Below, piece after piece: positions 9,219 to 19,776 of a DNA stretch of 35,557 bases. This stretch comes from Tannerellaceae bacterium (GTDB taxonomy: Bacteria; Bacteroidota; Bacteroidia; Bacteroidales; Tannerellaceae): positions 1 through 35,557 of the forward strand of contig JAITVG010000101.1 of NCBI GenBank assembly GCA_031285925.1, given 5' to 3'. Made by a program: the position numbers and the translations under genes. Numbering within the stretch: the stretch's first letter is position 1; each line of letters opens with the position of its first letter. A model generated the notes under the pieces. It was not told the DNA's origin, made no database searches, and was given only the letters and a program-made list of their open reading frames with translations.

Positions 9219-12200
9219 ATGAAGAATCTACTATCAAACAAAGGGTTCAGGTTAAATTACAACTTGATTCCTAAAATCCCAAATTTTATGCGAATAGCCT
9301 TATTGCTTTTATTTGTTATTGCACTTCAGGCCGGAGCAAATTCTCTTTATTCCCAGTCCGCCAAAGTGAGCCTTGAAATGAATAATGCTACTGTGGAAGA
9401 AATTCTTAATACGATTGAAGAAGAATCGGAATTTTATTTTTTGTACAACAGTAAGCTCGTTGACGTAGACCGAAAGGTAAGTGTTAATGTGAAATCACAG
9501 TCTGTTGAAACTGTTTTAGACCAGTTATTTGCTTCAACTGATGTAACCTATAAGATTGAAGACAGGCAAATTATTTTAAGTAAAAAAGAATTTGCAGGAA
9601 ATGAACTCCAGCAAAACAAAAAGACGGTAAGCGGCGTTATTGTAGATAATCAGGGAGAGCCTGTTATCGGAGCAAGTATTGTTGAATCCGGTACGACCAA
9701 TGGTGTTATTTCGGATGTGGACGGCAAATTCAGTATCAGTGTTTCACAGGATGCCATGCTGCAAGTTTCATATATCGGATATGCGGCGCAAACTATCAGT
9801 ACAGCCAATCAGACGAGCCTCCAAATAGTGTTGTTGGAAGATACGCAGGTGTTGGATGAAGTAGTGGTTGTAGGCTACGGCACAGTGAGGAAGAAAGACT
9901 TGACGGGGGCGGTTATTCAGGTTCGCCCCGACCGTTTAGCTAACGAAAATCCTCAAACCATCCAGGATGTGTTGCGCGGAACAGCCGGTTTGAATGTAGG
10001 GATGAGCAATGATGCAAAGGGGGGCGGCTCACTCAATATCCGCGGACAACGTTCGGTTTACACCGATGGTGGTCATAATGACCCATTGTTAATCCTTGAC
10101 GGTATGCAATTCTATGGCGAACTGTCAGAAATCAATCCGGATGATATAGAGCAAATTGACATACTGAAAGATGCCTCTTCGGCTGCCATTTATGGAGCCA
10201 AAGCTGCTAACGGTGTGATTATCATCACCTCAAAAAAAGGTAAAAGCGGCAAGCCTGTCGTGAATTTTACAGGTAGCCTGGGATTGACTACGCGTGCGGA
10301 TTATGAGCGTTATTTCACCGCTGATGAGTATCTGCAACACAAGGTAGACTACTATGAATCGAATACCTTTGGGGTAAATTCTGCCGGTCAATGGTCGCCT
10401 TATCAAACAGGTTCAATTGCAAATAGGCCTTATTATTACACCAACTACAAAAATCTGCCTGAAAGCATCAGTCTGGATCAATGGCGTGGCTATACACAGA
10501 ACGCCGCAGGCGAAAGCGATGAGAGTATTTGGGCAAGACGCATCAACTTTCATGATGAATTGCTTGATAACTATCTGGCAGGCATGTATGTGAATTGGGA
10601 AGACTATGTCTATCGAACGGGTATACAACAGGATTATAATATAAGTGTAGGTGGTGCTTCGGATAAAGCGAACTATTACCTTTCTGCAGGTTACCTGGAC
10701 AATCAGGGAGTGCGTAATGGAAATGATTACAGTACTGTCCGTGTCAATATGAAGTTGAACATGGATGTCACGAAATGGTTCTCCATTGGCGCCAATGTCA
10801 ACTTTCAGGATCGTACAGACGGAGACAACTATAATCCTGAAGGAATGAGAGGTAACGCGCCTTGGGCTAATCGCTACGATGAGAATGGTGACTTGGCGCA
10901 ATACACTTTACCCAGCTATAGTATGAGAGGGAACGCATCCGACTTTAATGCAAGATACCAAGAATTGGAGAAAGGGTATACCGTATTCAACACTCAATTC
11001 AACGCAAAGGTGAAGTTGCCGTTTAACATCACTTACCAATTTAATGCTTCTCCGCGCTACCAATTTTTTTACGACCGTTATTTTACTTCACAGGAATTAC
11101 CCGATTCAAACCCTGTGGATCGTGGTGTGAACCGTGAACAAAGTAAGAGGTTCGACTGGTCGTTAAACAATACCATTACTTGGGATCAGACTTTTGCCGA
11201 AAAGCATCATGCGGTAGTGACTTTGGTACAGGAAGCTGAAGAGCGTCGCTTTTGGAAAGATCGAATTGAAGCACGAGATATACAACCTTCAGATGCACTC
11301 GGGTTCCACAATACGGAGAATGGTAATCTCGAAAACAGCAAATTTTCTTCTGAAGATACCCATGAAACGGCTGATGCTTTGCTCGCCCGTCTGCAATATA
11401 CCTATGATGACCGTTACCTGCTTACCGCTTCCGTACGTCGCGATGGCTATTGCGCATTCGGTGGAAACAATCCTTATGCCACGTTCCCTTCCGTAGCGTT
11501 GGGTTGGACATTTACCAATGAGGAGTTTTGGCAGTGGCAGCATATAATGGACTATGGTAAACTTCGCGTGTCATACGGCAAGAATGGAAACCGTTCGTTG
11601 GCTAACCCCTATTTGGCGCTCTCTAATCTGACAACAGGCAAATACATGGGATATATTTATAATAGCACGATCAACGATATGACATATCTGAGAGTTGAAC
11701 GTTTGGCCAATCCGAATTTGCAATGGGAAAAATCACAGGCATGGAATATTGGCCTCGACTTCGGTTTCTTGAATCAGCGTATCTCGGGTAGCATCGAGTA
11801 CTACAATACACAGACCAAAGATATGATTATGTATCAGAGACTACCTCAGTTCATTGGTTTCGGTGGTATCAACACGAACCTCGGACAGGTAGATAATAAT
11901 GGCTTCGAGTTGACCATCAACTCAAAGAATATGGATTTGCCCAATTTTCAATGGAATACACAGTTTGGTTTTTCTTACAATAAAAACAGGATTGTGCACC
12001 TCTATGGTGAGTACGATGAGAACGGCAAGGAGATGGACGATACTTCAAACGGATGGTTTATCGGCAAATCCATCAACGAGATTTGGGATTATAAGGTGAC
12101 GGGTATTTGGCAAAAAGACCAGATAGAAGATGCTGCCAAATATGGCCAAAAGCCGGGTGACCCGATTGTGTGGAACAACCCCGACAATGATATCAATAAT

Positions 12201-12749
12201 GAAGATGGTACGACTACTATCGTATATGACAACGACGATAAGCAGTTTCTCGGTAAACGTACAGCTCCTATCAATTGGTCCCTGCGTAACGACTTTATCC
12301 TATTTAAAAACATCTCGGTAGGATTCAGCATATACTCATACATGGGACATAAACAACACCGCGAAGGCACCTATGATAGCGATGCTTTCCTTAACAATGA
12401 CAATGGTGGCGGTTTCTTGGAATATGGAATGTACAACCAACCCTGGAAGCGTTACTGGACAATTGACAACCCCGAAACAATGATGGGCCGTATCAATGCC
12501 GTCGGGCCTACAGGTGCGGAAAAGCCCAACCTCTATCTGAACCGTTCTTTTGTACGCTTTGACAATCTCTCGATTGCCTACACCCTACCCAAGGCCTGGG
12601 TAGAGAAACTTCAAGTGAGCAACGTGAAAGTACATGCCAACGTGAAGAATATAGGCACTATCCACTCCGGTGATTGGTACTATGGTGACCCTGAGAATAT
12701 TGGGGTTTCCACTCGCACTTATACCTTCGGTCTTAATGTAACATTCTAA
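9219..12749 (+). CDS. SusC/RagA-family TonB-dependent outer membrane receptor with N-terminal STN domain
   Basis: 1176 aa; STN (VSLEMNNATVEEILNTIEEESEFYFLYNSKLV), carboxypeptidase-like domain, TonB-box/plug (EVVVVGYGTVRKKDLTGAV), SusC signature; followed by SusD. Confidence 0.96.
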   Translation: MKNLLSNKGFRLNYNLIPKIPNFMRIALLLLFVIALQAGANSLYSQSAKVSLEMNNATVEEILNTIEEESEFYFLYNSKLVDVDRKVSVNVKSQSVETVLDQLFASTDVTYKIEDRQIILSKKEFAGNELQQNKKTVSGVIVDNQGEPVIGASIVESGTTNGVISDVDGKFSISVSQDAMLQVSYIGYAAQTISTANQTSLQIVLLEDTQVLDEVVVVGYGTVRKKDLTGAVIQVRPDRLANENPQTIQDVLRGTAGLNVGMSNDAKGGGSLNIRGQRSVYTDGGHNDPLLILDGMQFYGELSEINPDDIEQIDILKDASSAAIYGAKAANGVIIITSKKGKSGKPVVNFTGSLGLTTRADYERYFTADEYLQHKVDYYESNTFGVNSAGQWSPYQTGSIANRPYYYTNYKNLPESISLDQWRGYTQNAAGESDESIWARRINFHDELLDNYLAGMYVNWEDYVYRTGIQQDYNISVGGASDKANYYLSAGYLDNQGVRNGNDYSTVRVNMKLNMDVTKWFSIGANVNFQDRTDGDNYNPEGMRGNAPWANRYDENGDLAQYTLPSYSMRGNASDFNARYQELEKGYTVFNTQFNAKVKLPFNITYQFNASPRYQFFYDRYFTSQELPDSNPVDRGVNREQSKRFDWSLNNTITWDQTFAEKHHAVVTLVQEAEERRFWKDRIEARDIQPSDALGFHNTENGNLENSKFSSEDTHETADALLARLQYTYDDRYLLTASVRRDGYCAFGGNNPYATFPSVALGWTFTNEEFWQWQHIMDYGKLRVSYGKNGNRSLANPYLALSNLTTGKYMGYIYNSTINDMTYLRVERLANPNLQWEKSQAWNIGLDFGFLNQRISGSIEYYNTQTKDMIMYQRLPQFIGFGGINTNLGQVDNNGFELTINSKNMDLPNFQWNTQFGFSYNKNRIVHLYGEYDENGKEMDDTSNGWFIGKSINEIWDYKVTGIWQKDQIEDAAKYGQKPGDPIVWNNPDNDINNEDGTTTIVYDNDDKQFLGKRTAPINWSLRNDFILFKNISVGFSIYSYMGHKQHREGTYDSDAFLNNDNGGGFLEYGMYNQPWKRYWTIDNPETMMGRINAVGPTGAEKPNLYLNRSFVRFDNLSIAYTLPKAWVEKLQVSNVKVHANVKNIGTIHSGDWYYGDPENIGVSTRTYTFGLNVTF

Positions 12750-12762
12750 CAAATTCGTAATT

Positions 12763-14784
12763 ATGAACAAGATGAAATATATCAATAAAATTTGGGGGAT
12801 CATTCTTATTGGAGCAACTGTTATGGTGAGCAGTTGCAGTGAAAATTTTCTCGAACCCGACCCGCTGTCGTTCTATGAACCTTCGGCAACATTTACTACC
12901 GAGGCCGGTCTGAAAGCGGCATTGGCGCAAGCTGATCGCAATATGAAGCTCTATTACACCACCAGTTCGGATGTACTCCTGCCTATCGCTACGGAATTTG
13001 TTTTCTCGGATATGCTTGTTGTTAGCGCAACCGACAAACAGTCACAGATCAGCGATATTGCCAATATGCTGGTGCCCAGTACAGGTGTTTACAATACTGC
13101 TAACGATGGCGCTCGCATGCACAGTATTATTCACTTTTGGAACGAGAATTACGCAGGTATCAAGTATGCCAATACGGTGCTCGATTATGCTCCCCACGTA
13201 ACAACTTTGTCTGAAAAGATCAGGAACGAGTATGTCGGACGCGCTTATTTTCATCGTTCTTTTCGCTACTATGCGATGGTTCATCAGTTTGGAGATGTAC
13301 CCTTAGTGAGCAAACTGGTCGAAGTACCCAAGCAAAATTATCGCTCCACAAAGCGAGAAGCCATTCTTCAGATGATTGAAATTGACATGGAGAAAGCCAT
13401 AGAATGGGTGCCTGAGCAACCTGTCGGTAGCTACACAGTCGGCTATCCCGGCGGTTATATAAATAAGGCAGCCTGCCGCATGTTGCTTGCTAAAATCTAT
13501 ATGGCTAATGGTAAATTCCAGGAGGCTAAGGCTCAGCTTGACATTCTCATTGACCAAAGCGGCTTCAGACTGATGACCGAACCGTTTGGCACAGAAGTAC
13601 AACCTGCTGCTTCGGAAACGTGGAAGGTAGAACGCAACGTTATTTGGGATCTCCACCGTGGCGAAAATATCTATAATGCCGCCAATACGGAACTGATTTT
13701 GGGTATACCCAATCAAGGTGAGAACATTGTGGGTTACACAATTATGCGTTGTCTATCTCCTTTTGTGTTCAACGGCGCTTTGGCAAGCCCGTCAGGCAGA
13801 CAGGGTCTGCAGAACTACAACCGTAGAGACGGCAAGTACAATGCCGAGTATGACTATCAACGCGTGTTCGGTCGTGGCGTAGCTTCCATGCGTCCTTGTA
13901 CTTGGGCGCAGTATGGATTGTGGGAAGTGAACGACAAAACGGATGAGGGTGACCTGCGGCACAGCCGCAAGGCAGGCAACTGGCTCCACATGGGCGACTT
14001 GAAGTACAATAACAAAGACGATCAGGAATGGTTTGGAAAGAACCTCCGTCTATTCGACGACGAAGGTAATCTGCTTTGTAATGACACGATTCGCCGTTGG
14101 TACGACATTCCGCTGTATAAATTCTACTACTACGATAAGGTGCAAGACGACAATCTGAGTTCGGACGGTTTCCGTGGTGCACAAAGGGGTAGTATCGGTG
14201 ACCTCTATCTCTATCGTTTGGCAGAGGCTTATCTGCTGCGTGCAGAGGCTAAATTCTATATCAACCCAAGTGATCCGGGGATTGCCGACGATGTAAACAT
14301 CATCCGCGAACGTGCTCAATGTGAGCAGCTCTACACTGCAGGGCAAGTGACTATCGGCGATATCTTCGACGAACGTGCTCGTGAACTTTACCTAGAAGAG
14401 TGGCGTCACGTTGAGTTGGTTCGCGCTTCTTTCGGCCTTGCTATCAGTGGTCGGCAGGATGAATGGGGAAATACTTACAGCCTTGATAACCTAACCAAGC
14501 AGAGCGGTACCGACCAGTCTGGTGGTAGTTACTGGTATCAGCGTTGTATCAAAAATAATTTCTACAACGATGGTATTACCCGAAATGTAGTTGCTTCCGG
14601 ACAGTCATCCATCAACTACACCATGGATAAGAAAAACATGTTCTGGCCTATTCCCGAAGTGGCCATTACATCAAATAACAAGGGTAAACTCTTTCAAAAT
14701 TATGGTTACAGCGGCTACGATGAAAGTATTTCAGTTTGGGATAACTGGGAAGATGCGGTAGCAAATGAAGACATAATAGAATAA
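12763..14784 (+). CDS. SusD/RagB-family nutrient-binding outer membrane lipoprotein
   Basis: 673 aa; lipoprotein signal (GATVMVSSCSENFLEPDPLS); SusD-like TPR features; immediately downstream of SusC. Confidence 0.95.
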   Translation: MNKMKYINKIWGIILIGATVMVSSCSENFLEPDPLSFYEPSATFTTEAGLKAALAQADRNMKLYYTTSSDVLLPIATEFVFSDMLVVSATDKQSQISDIANMLVPSTGVYNTANDGARMHSIIHFWNENYAGIKYANTVLDYAPHVTTLSEKIRNEYVGRAYFHRSFRYYAMVHQFGDVPLVSKLVEVPKQNYRSTKREAILQMIEIDMEKAIEWVPEQPVGSYTVGYPGGYINKAACRMLLAKIYMANGKFQEAKAQLDILIDQSGFRLMTEPFGTEVQPAASETWKVERNVIWDLHRGENIYNAANTELILGIPNQGENIVGYTIMRCLSPFVFNGALASPSGRQGLQNYNRRDGKYNAEYDYQRVFGRGVASMRPCTWAQYGLWEVNDKTDEGDLRHSRKAGNWLHMGDLKYNNKDDQEWFGKNLRLFDDEGNLLCNDTIRRWYDIPLYKFYYYDKVQDDNLSSDGFRGAQRGSIGDLYLYRLAEAYLLRAEAKFYINPSDPGIADDVNIIRERAQCEQLYTAGQVTIGDIFDERARELYLEEWRHVELVRASFGLAISGRQDEWGNTYSLDNLTKQSGTDQSGGSYWYQRCIKNNFYNDGITRNVVASGQSSINYTMDKKNMFWPIPEVAITSNNKGKLFQNYGYSGYDESISVWDNWEDAVANEDIIE

Positions 14785-14800
14785 TCTCTAAATCCTTTTT

Positions 14801-14953
14801 GAGGGTGTGTCAAAAGTCAATAAAAGAGATTAAAACACAGAGGCACGGAGGACACGGAGTTTTTTATTTTACTCATTATCAGAATAATAATAAAACTTCG
14901 TGTCCTCTGTGCCTCTGTGTTTAATCTCTTTAAACGACTTTTGACACACCCTC
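14801..14953. repeat. Large imperfect palindrome (~65-bp arms), 'ACACAGAGGCACGGAGGACACGGAG' family
   Basis: Left arm gagggtgtgtcaaaagtcaataaaagagattaaaacacagaggcacggaggacacggagtttttta; revcomp of right arm gagggtgtgtcaaaagtcgtttaaagagattaaacacagaggcacagaggacacgaagttttatta. Confidence 0.93.
14801..14953. terminator. Possible bidirectional transcription terminator between convergent susD and GH3
   Basis: Long stem with T/A-rich centre lying between two convergent genes; termination itself is inferred. Confidence 0.4.
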
Positions 14954-14995
14954 TCTACTTTCGGCAAGTTCCTCAAGAAGAATGCAGGCCTCTCT
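14954..14995 (+). pseudogene. 42-bp relic of an AraC-family gene 3' end
   Basis: Reads STFGKFLKKNAGLS versus STFGKFFKKNTGLS in the intact AraC gene; 39/42 nt identical to 7039-7080. Confidence 0.85.
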
Positions 14996-17178
14996 TATTT
15001 CACTTCAATCTCTTTGCTTAACCGGATGTCTGCGGAGGAAGCTCCGGCCATCAGTTTTACCTTTCCCGGCTCTATAACGTAAGAGTCTTTGTCGTTATCC
15101 CAATATGCCAGATCGTCGGCGGTCAGGGTGAAGCTGACTGTTTCGCTTTCGCCTTTTCGTATCATCGAACGTTGGAACCCTTTCAATTGTTTGATCGGCC
15201 TTACTACTTTCGAGCGGGGGAAGGATACATATAATTGCACAACCTCTTCGCCGTCCCTGTCGCCCGTATTCTTTACCTTGAGCGACACCGTGATGTCTTT
15301 TCCTTTCGTCAGGGTAGGGGAGGATACCGTAATATCCGAATAGTTGAATCTTGTATAGCTCAATCCGTATCCGAAGGGGTAAAGGGGTTTCTCTTTGGCA
15401 TACATATATGTTCTGCCGTTGCGGATGTCGTAGTCCATCATTGGGGGCAGATCGGCGATGGACTTCACCCATGTCTGGTTTGTTCTTCCCGCCGGATTGA
15501 AGTCGCCGAAGATCACGTCGGCAAGCCCGTTGCCCAGCTCCTGACTGTTGTTCGTGATGTGCAGGATGGCAGGTACGTTTTCCTGCGACCAGTTGATGGC
15601 GAACGGAAAACTGCTGACGAGCACCATCAGTGTATTCGGATTGGCCTTGTGAACTACTTTCACCAGATCTTCCTGTTCAAGCGACAATGCTTTGCGGTCT
15701 ACCGCCTCGCGCCCGTCGCTCGGTACGGGTGAGTATTTCCATCTGGGTTCGGTGCCGTATACATGATTACCCACGCAAACGATGGCTATGTCGGCTTTTT
15801 GCGCTGCGATATATGCCTTGTCCATTTCGTTCGAGGGTTCATAGATTACTTCCACGCTGTTTCCCACCGCATTTTTTATTCCCTGCAATACGGATACGGC
15901 GTAAGGAGGCGTTCCGCTATACCAATCGAGCAATACCTCATTCGCACGGGGGCCTATGACTGCTATGGATTTTATCCGGCTCTTGTTTAGCGGCAGCAGG
16001 TTCTTTTCATTCTTCAGCAGAACTGCGGACTTGGCCGTTACCAGGCGCACGAAATCCTGTACTTCCCTGTTCCGCCAAACGGAAACCGTATCCGTCACTC
16101 CGATGTGCGCATACGGGAGCTTTGTCTGGTCGGCATCCAGCAATCCCAATTTCAGCGCGACATAGAAATTGCCCCGGATGGCTTTGTCTATATCCGCTTC
16201 CGAAACCAATCCTTTTTCAAGGGCTTCGTATATATAAGGCTTGTAAGTGTCGAGAAACTGCCCTACACCGGCCTTGACCACCGCCGCGCTGCCTTCGGTG
16301 TGTGTAGGGAATGCCTTATGCGCCGATATAAGGAGGTTCAACGCTCCGCCGTCGGTACAGATAATCCCTTTCATGTTCCATTCCCTGCGTATCTTTTCGA
16401 ACACGGGATGAATCGTCATCGGTATGCCGTTCCAGCTGTTGTATGCCGCCATGAATGCCTGCGATCCTCCTTCTTCGATCCCTTTCCGGAAAGGATAGGA
16501 GTAGTATTCGTTGAACAGCCGGTTATCGAAGTCGGAAGAAGTAGAATCCCGCCCGTCTTCGTTGCTGTTGGCCAGAAAATGCTTCATTAAAGATGCCGAT
16601 TTCCAATAGCGGGGATTATCTCCCTGCAACCCCTTTACAAAAGCGACTACCATTTCCGATACCAGATAAGCATCTTCTCCATAGCTTTCTTCCGTGCGCC
16701 CCCAGCGCGGATCGCGTGCCAGGTCTGCATTCGGCGCTCTCATCACCATGCCGCCTTTTGCGTATTTACCGTTTTGCGTGTAGAACCTTACTTCGGTAGC
16801 TTCTATATCCGCCACCTTGCGTATCACTTCCGTATCCCAGGTTTCCCCCAGTCCGTAGGCTTGCGGAAAAGTCGTAGTCGGATAGGTATCCGCCACCCGC
16901 TGGTAGTTTACCATCTTGAATCCGCCCCAGTTGCCCGGCCCACCAAGCGCCATGCCGTGAAGCCCTTCGGAATGTCCTGTGCTGCGGATGCCCAGGCGGG
17001 GTACGCCCAGATCGGTGGACAGGGCGTTCACTTTCTCGTCTATCGTCATCAGCGACAGGAGATTGTCCAGTCGCCTGTCATCGCTTAAAGATGTATCCTG
17101 AAACGGATAAACATGCTGCTGCGCAGATAAAAGGCAGGCAGATAAAATACAGAAAACAGACAATGCAATTCTTTTCAT
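14995..17178 (-). CDS. Glycoside hydrolase family 3 (beta-glucosidase/beta-xylosidase-like), secreted
   Basis: 727 aa; signal peptide; GH3 N-domain (MVMRAPNADLARDPRWGRTEESYGEDAYLVSEMVVAFVKGLQG; GIICTDGGALNLL) plus C-terminal and Fn3-like domains. Confidence 0.94.
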   Translation of the reverse strand: MKRIALSVFCILSACLLSAQQHVYPFQDTSLSDDRRLDNLLSLMTIDEKVNALSTDLGVPRLGIRSTGHSEGLHGMALGGPGNWGGFKMVNYQRVADTYPTTTFPQAYGLGETWDTEVIRKVADIEATEVRFYTQNGKYAKGGMVMRAPNADLARDPRWGRTEESYGEDAYLVSEMVVAFVKGLQGDNPRYWKSASLMKHFLANSNEDGRDSTSSDFDNRLFNEYYSYPFRKGIEEGGSQAFMAAYNSWNGIPMTIHPVFEKIRREWNMKGIICTDGGALNLLISAHKAFPTHTEGSAAVVKAGVGQFLDTYKPYIYEALEKGLVSEADIDKAIRGNFYVALKLGLLDADQTKLPYAHIGVTDTVSVWRNREVQDFVRLVTAKSAVLLKNEKNLLPLNKSRIKSIAVIGPRANEVLLDWYSGTPPYAVSVLQGIKNAVGNSVEVIYEPSNEMDKAYIAAQKADIAIVCVGNHVYGTEPRWKYSPVPSDGREAVDRKALSLEQEDLVKVVHKANPNTLMVLVSSFPFAINWSQENVPAILHITNNSQELGNGLADVIFGDFNPAGRTNQTWVKSIADLPPMMDYDIRNGRTYMYAKEKPLYPFGYGLSYTRFNYSDITVSSPTLTKGKDITVSLKVKNTGDRDGEEVVQLYVSFPRSKVVRPIKQLKGFQRSMIRKGESETVSFTLTADDLAYWDNDKDSYVIEPGKVKLMAGASSADIRLSKEIEVK

Positions 17179-17206
17179 ACCCTATAATAGTTGTAAGTGT
17201 TATACA

Positions 17207-18829
<1,623 letters not shown>

Positions 18830-18952
18830 TTAGACAGGCAAGGCGGTAATGATTCATATAACAGCCCTCTATCCGGCCGTTAAGGTAAACTTATGTTGCA
18901 AAAAGGAGTAATTAATGATAGTTGGATTTTCTATTAATAGTATTTCTTCGTG

Positions 18953-19041
18953 CTACCTATAGTACGGCGCCGTTGTATAGGTACTACGCGCTCGTACTAT
19001 ATATAGAAACACTTTTTCACATTTCGTAATGTGCTGTGTGT
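18953..19041 (-). repeat. 89-bp repeat element, right copy; inverted relative to 7183-7271
   Basis: See left copy; gap-free alignment with inverted orientation. Confidence 0.9.
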
Positions 19042-19122
19042 TAAGCTGGCTGAGATATTGTCCCCTTTTCGGGGAACTGCAAAGAAAAAGTGAGATTTTT
19101 TTTTGAGAAAAGTTGCATGAAT

Positions 19123-19154
19123 GTTGTATAATTATATAACTGCGCTTATATTTG
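19123..19154 (+). promoter_or_regulatory. Candidate Bacteroidota promoter for the toxin-antitoxin/HTCS operon
   Basis: GTTG (19123-19126), 20-bp spacer, TATATTTG (19147-19154; TAnnTTTG), 4 bp upstream of the toxin ATG. Confidence 0.4.
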
Positions 19155-19158
19155 CTCC

Positions 19159-19490
19159 ATGAGAAAGATAATAGCTTACAAAGGGTACTTTTCTGACTTT
19201 ATGTCTAAATTGCAAGAGCATGAAAGAAAAAAATATCAAAAGCATTACTGCTATTTGAAACAGAAGACAAGATTCCGGCTCACTATATTAGCTTTATAAG
19301 AGACGGAGTATATGAGTATCGCGTAAACTATGGGAGCAATGAATTTAGAATATTATTTATATACGACGGAAATGACATAGTGATTCTATTCAACGGCTTT
19401 AGAAAGAAAACACAGAAAACTCCTAATAACGAAATCGAAAAAGCGATAAAATTAAAAGCAGAATACAATGGAACTAAAAGAAATCAGTAA
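19159..19490 (+). pseudogene. HigB/RelE-type (phage-derived Gp49-like) toxin, interrupted by a frameshift at a 7-A tract
   Basis: Frame 1 gives MRKIIAYKGYFSDFMSKLQEHERKK then stops at 19297-19299. Shifting -1 at 19227-19233 continues as KKISKALLLFETEDKIPAHYISFIRDGVYEYRVNYGSNEFRILFIYDGNDIVILFNGFRKKTQKTPNNEIEKAIKLKAEYNGTKRNQ* to 19490, overlapping the antitoxin start. Could instead be a functional recoded gene. Confidence 0.75.
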
Positions 19491-19773
19491 GGATGTTTAC
19501 GATGTAAGCGGATACCTTGCAAAAGAATTTGGAGAGATCGGATCTCCTGAGCGGGAAGAATCCACGAAAAAGGCATGGGAAGAGTACAATGCTCAAATAT
19601 TATTGGATGCCCGTAAAAATGCCAGACTAACACAAGAGGAACTGGCTAAACGTATAGGAGTAGACAAAGGATACATTTCAAGAATAGAAAGAGGAATTAT
19701 CGTTCCTACTGTATCTACATTATACCGCATTGCATCAGCTATGGGATTGACCGTAGAATTACGTCCGATGTGA
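19468..19773 (+). CDS. XRE-family (HigA-like) antitoxin
   Basis: 101 aa; HTH_3 (ARKNARLTQEELAKRIGVDKGYISRIERGIIVPTVSTLYRIASAMGLTVEL) directly downstream of and overlapping the toxin frame. Confidence 0.88.
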   Translation: MELKEISKDVYDVSGYLAKEFGEIGSPEREESTKKAWEEYNAQILLDARKNARLTQEELAKRIGVDKGYISRIERGIIVPTVSTLYRIASAMGLTVELRPM

Positions 19774-19776
19774 TAA

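Noticed and set aside
19061-19110. tccccttttcgggga hairpin followed by a T-run as a terminator
   Set aside because: The T-tract starts about 20 nt after the stem, too far for a standard intrinsic terminator; left unannotated.
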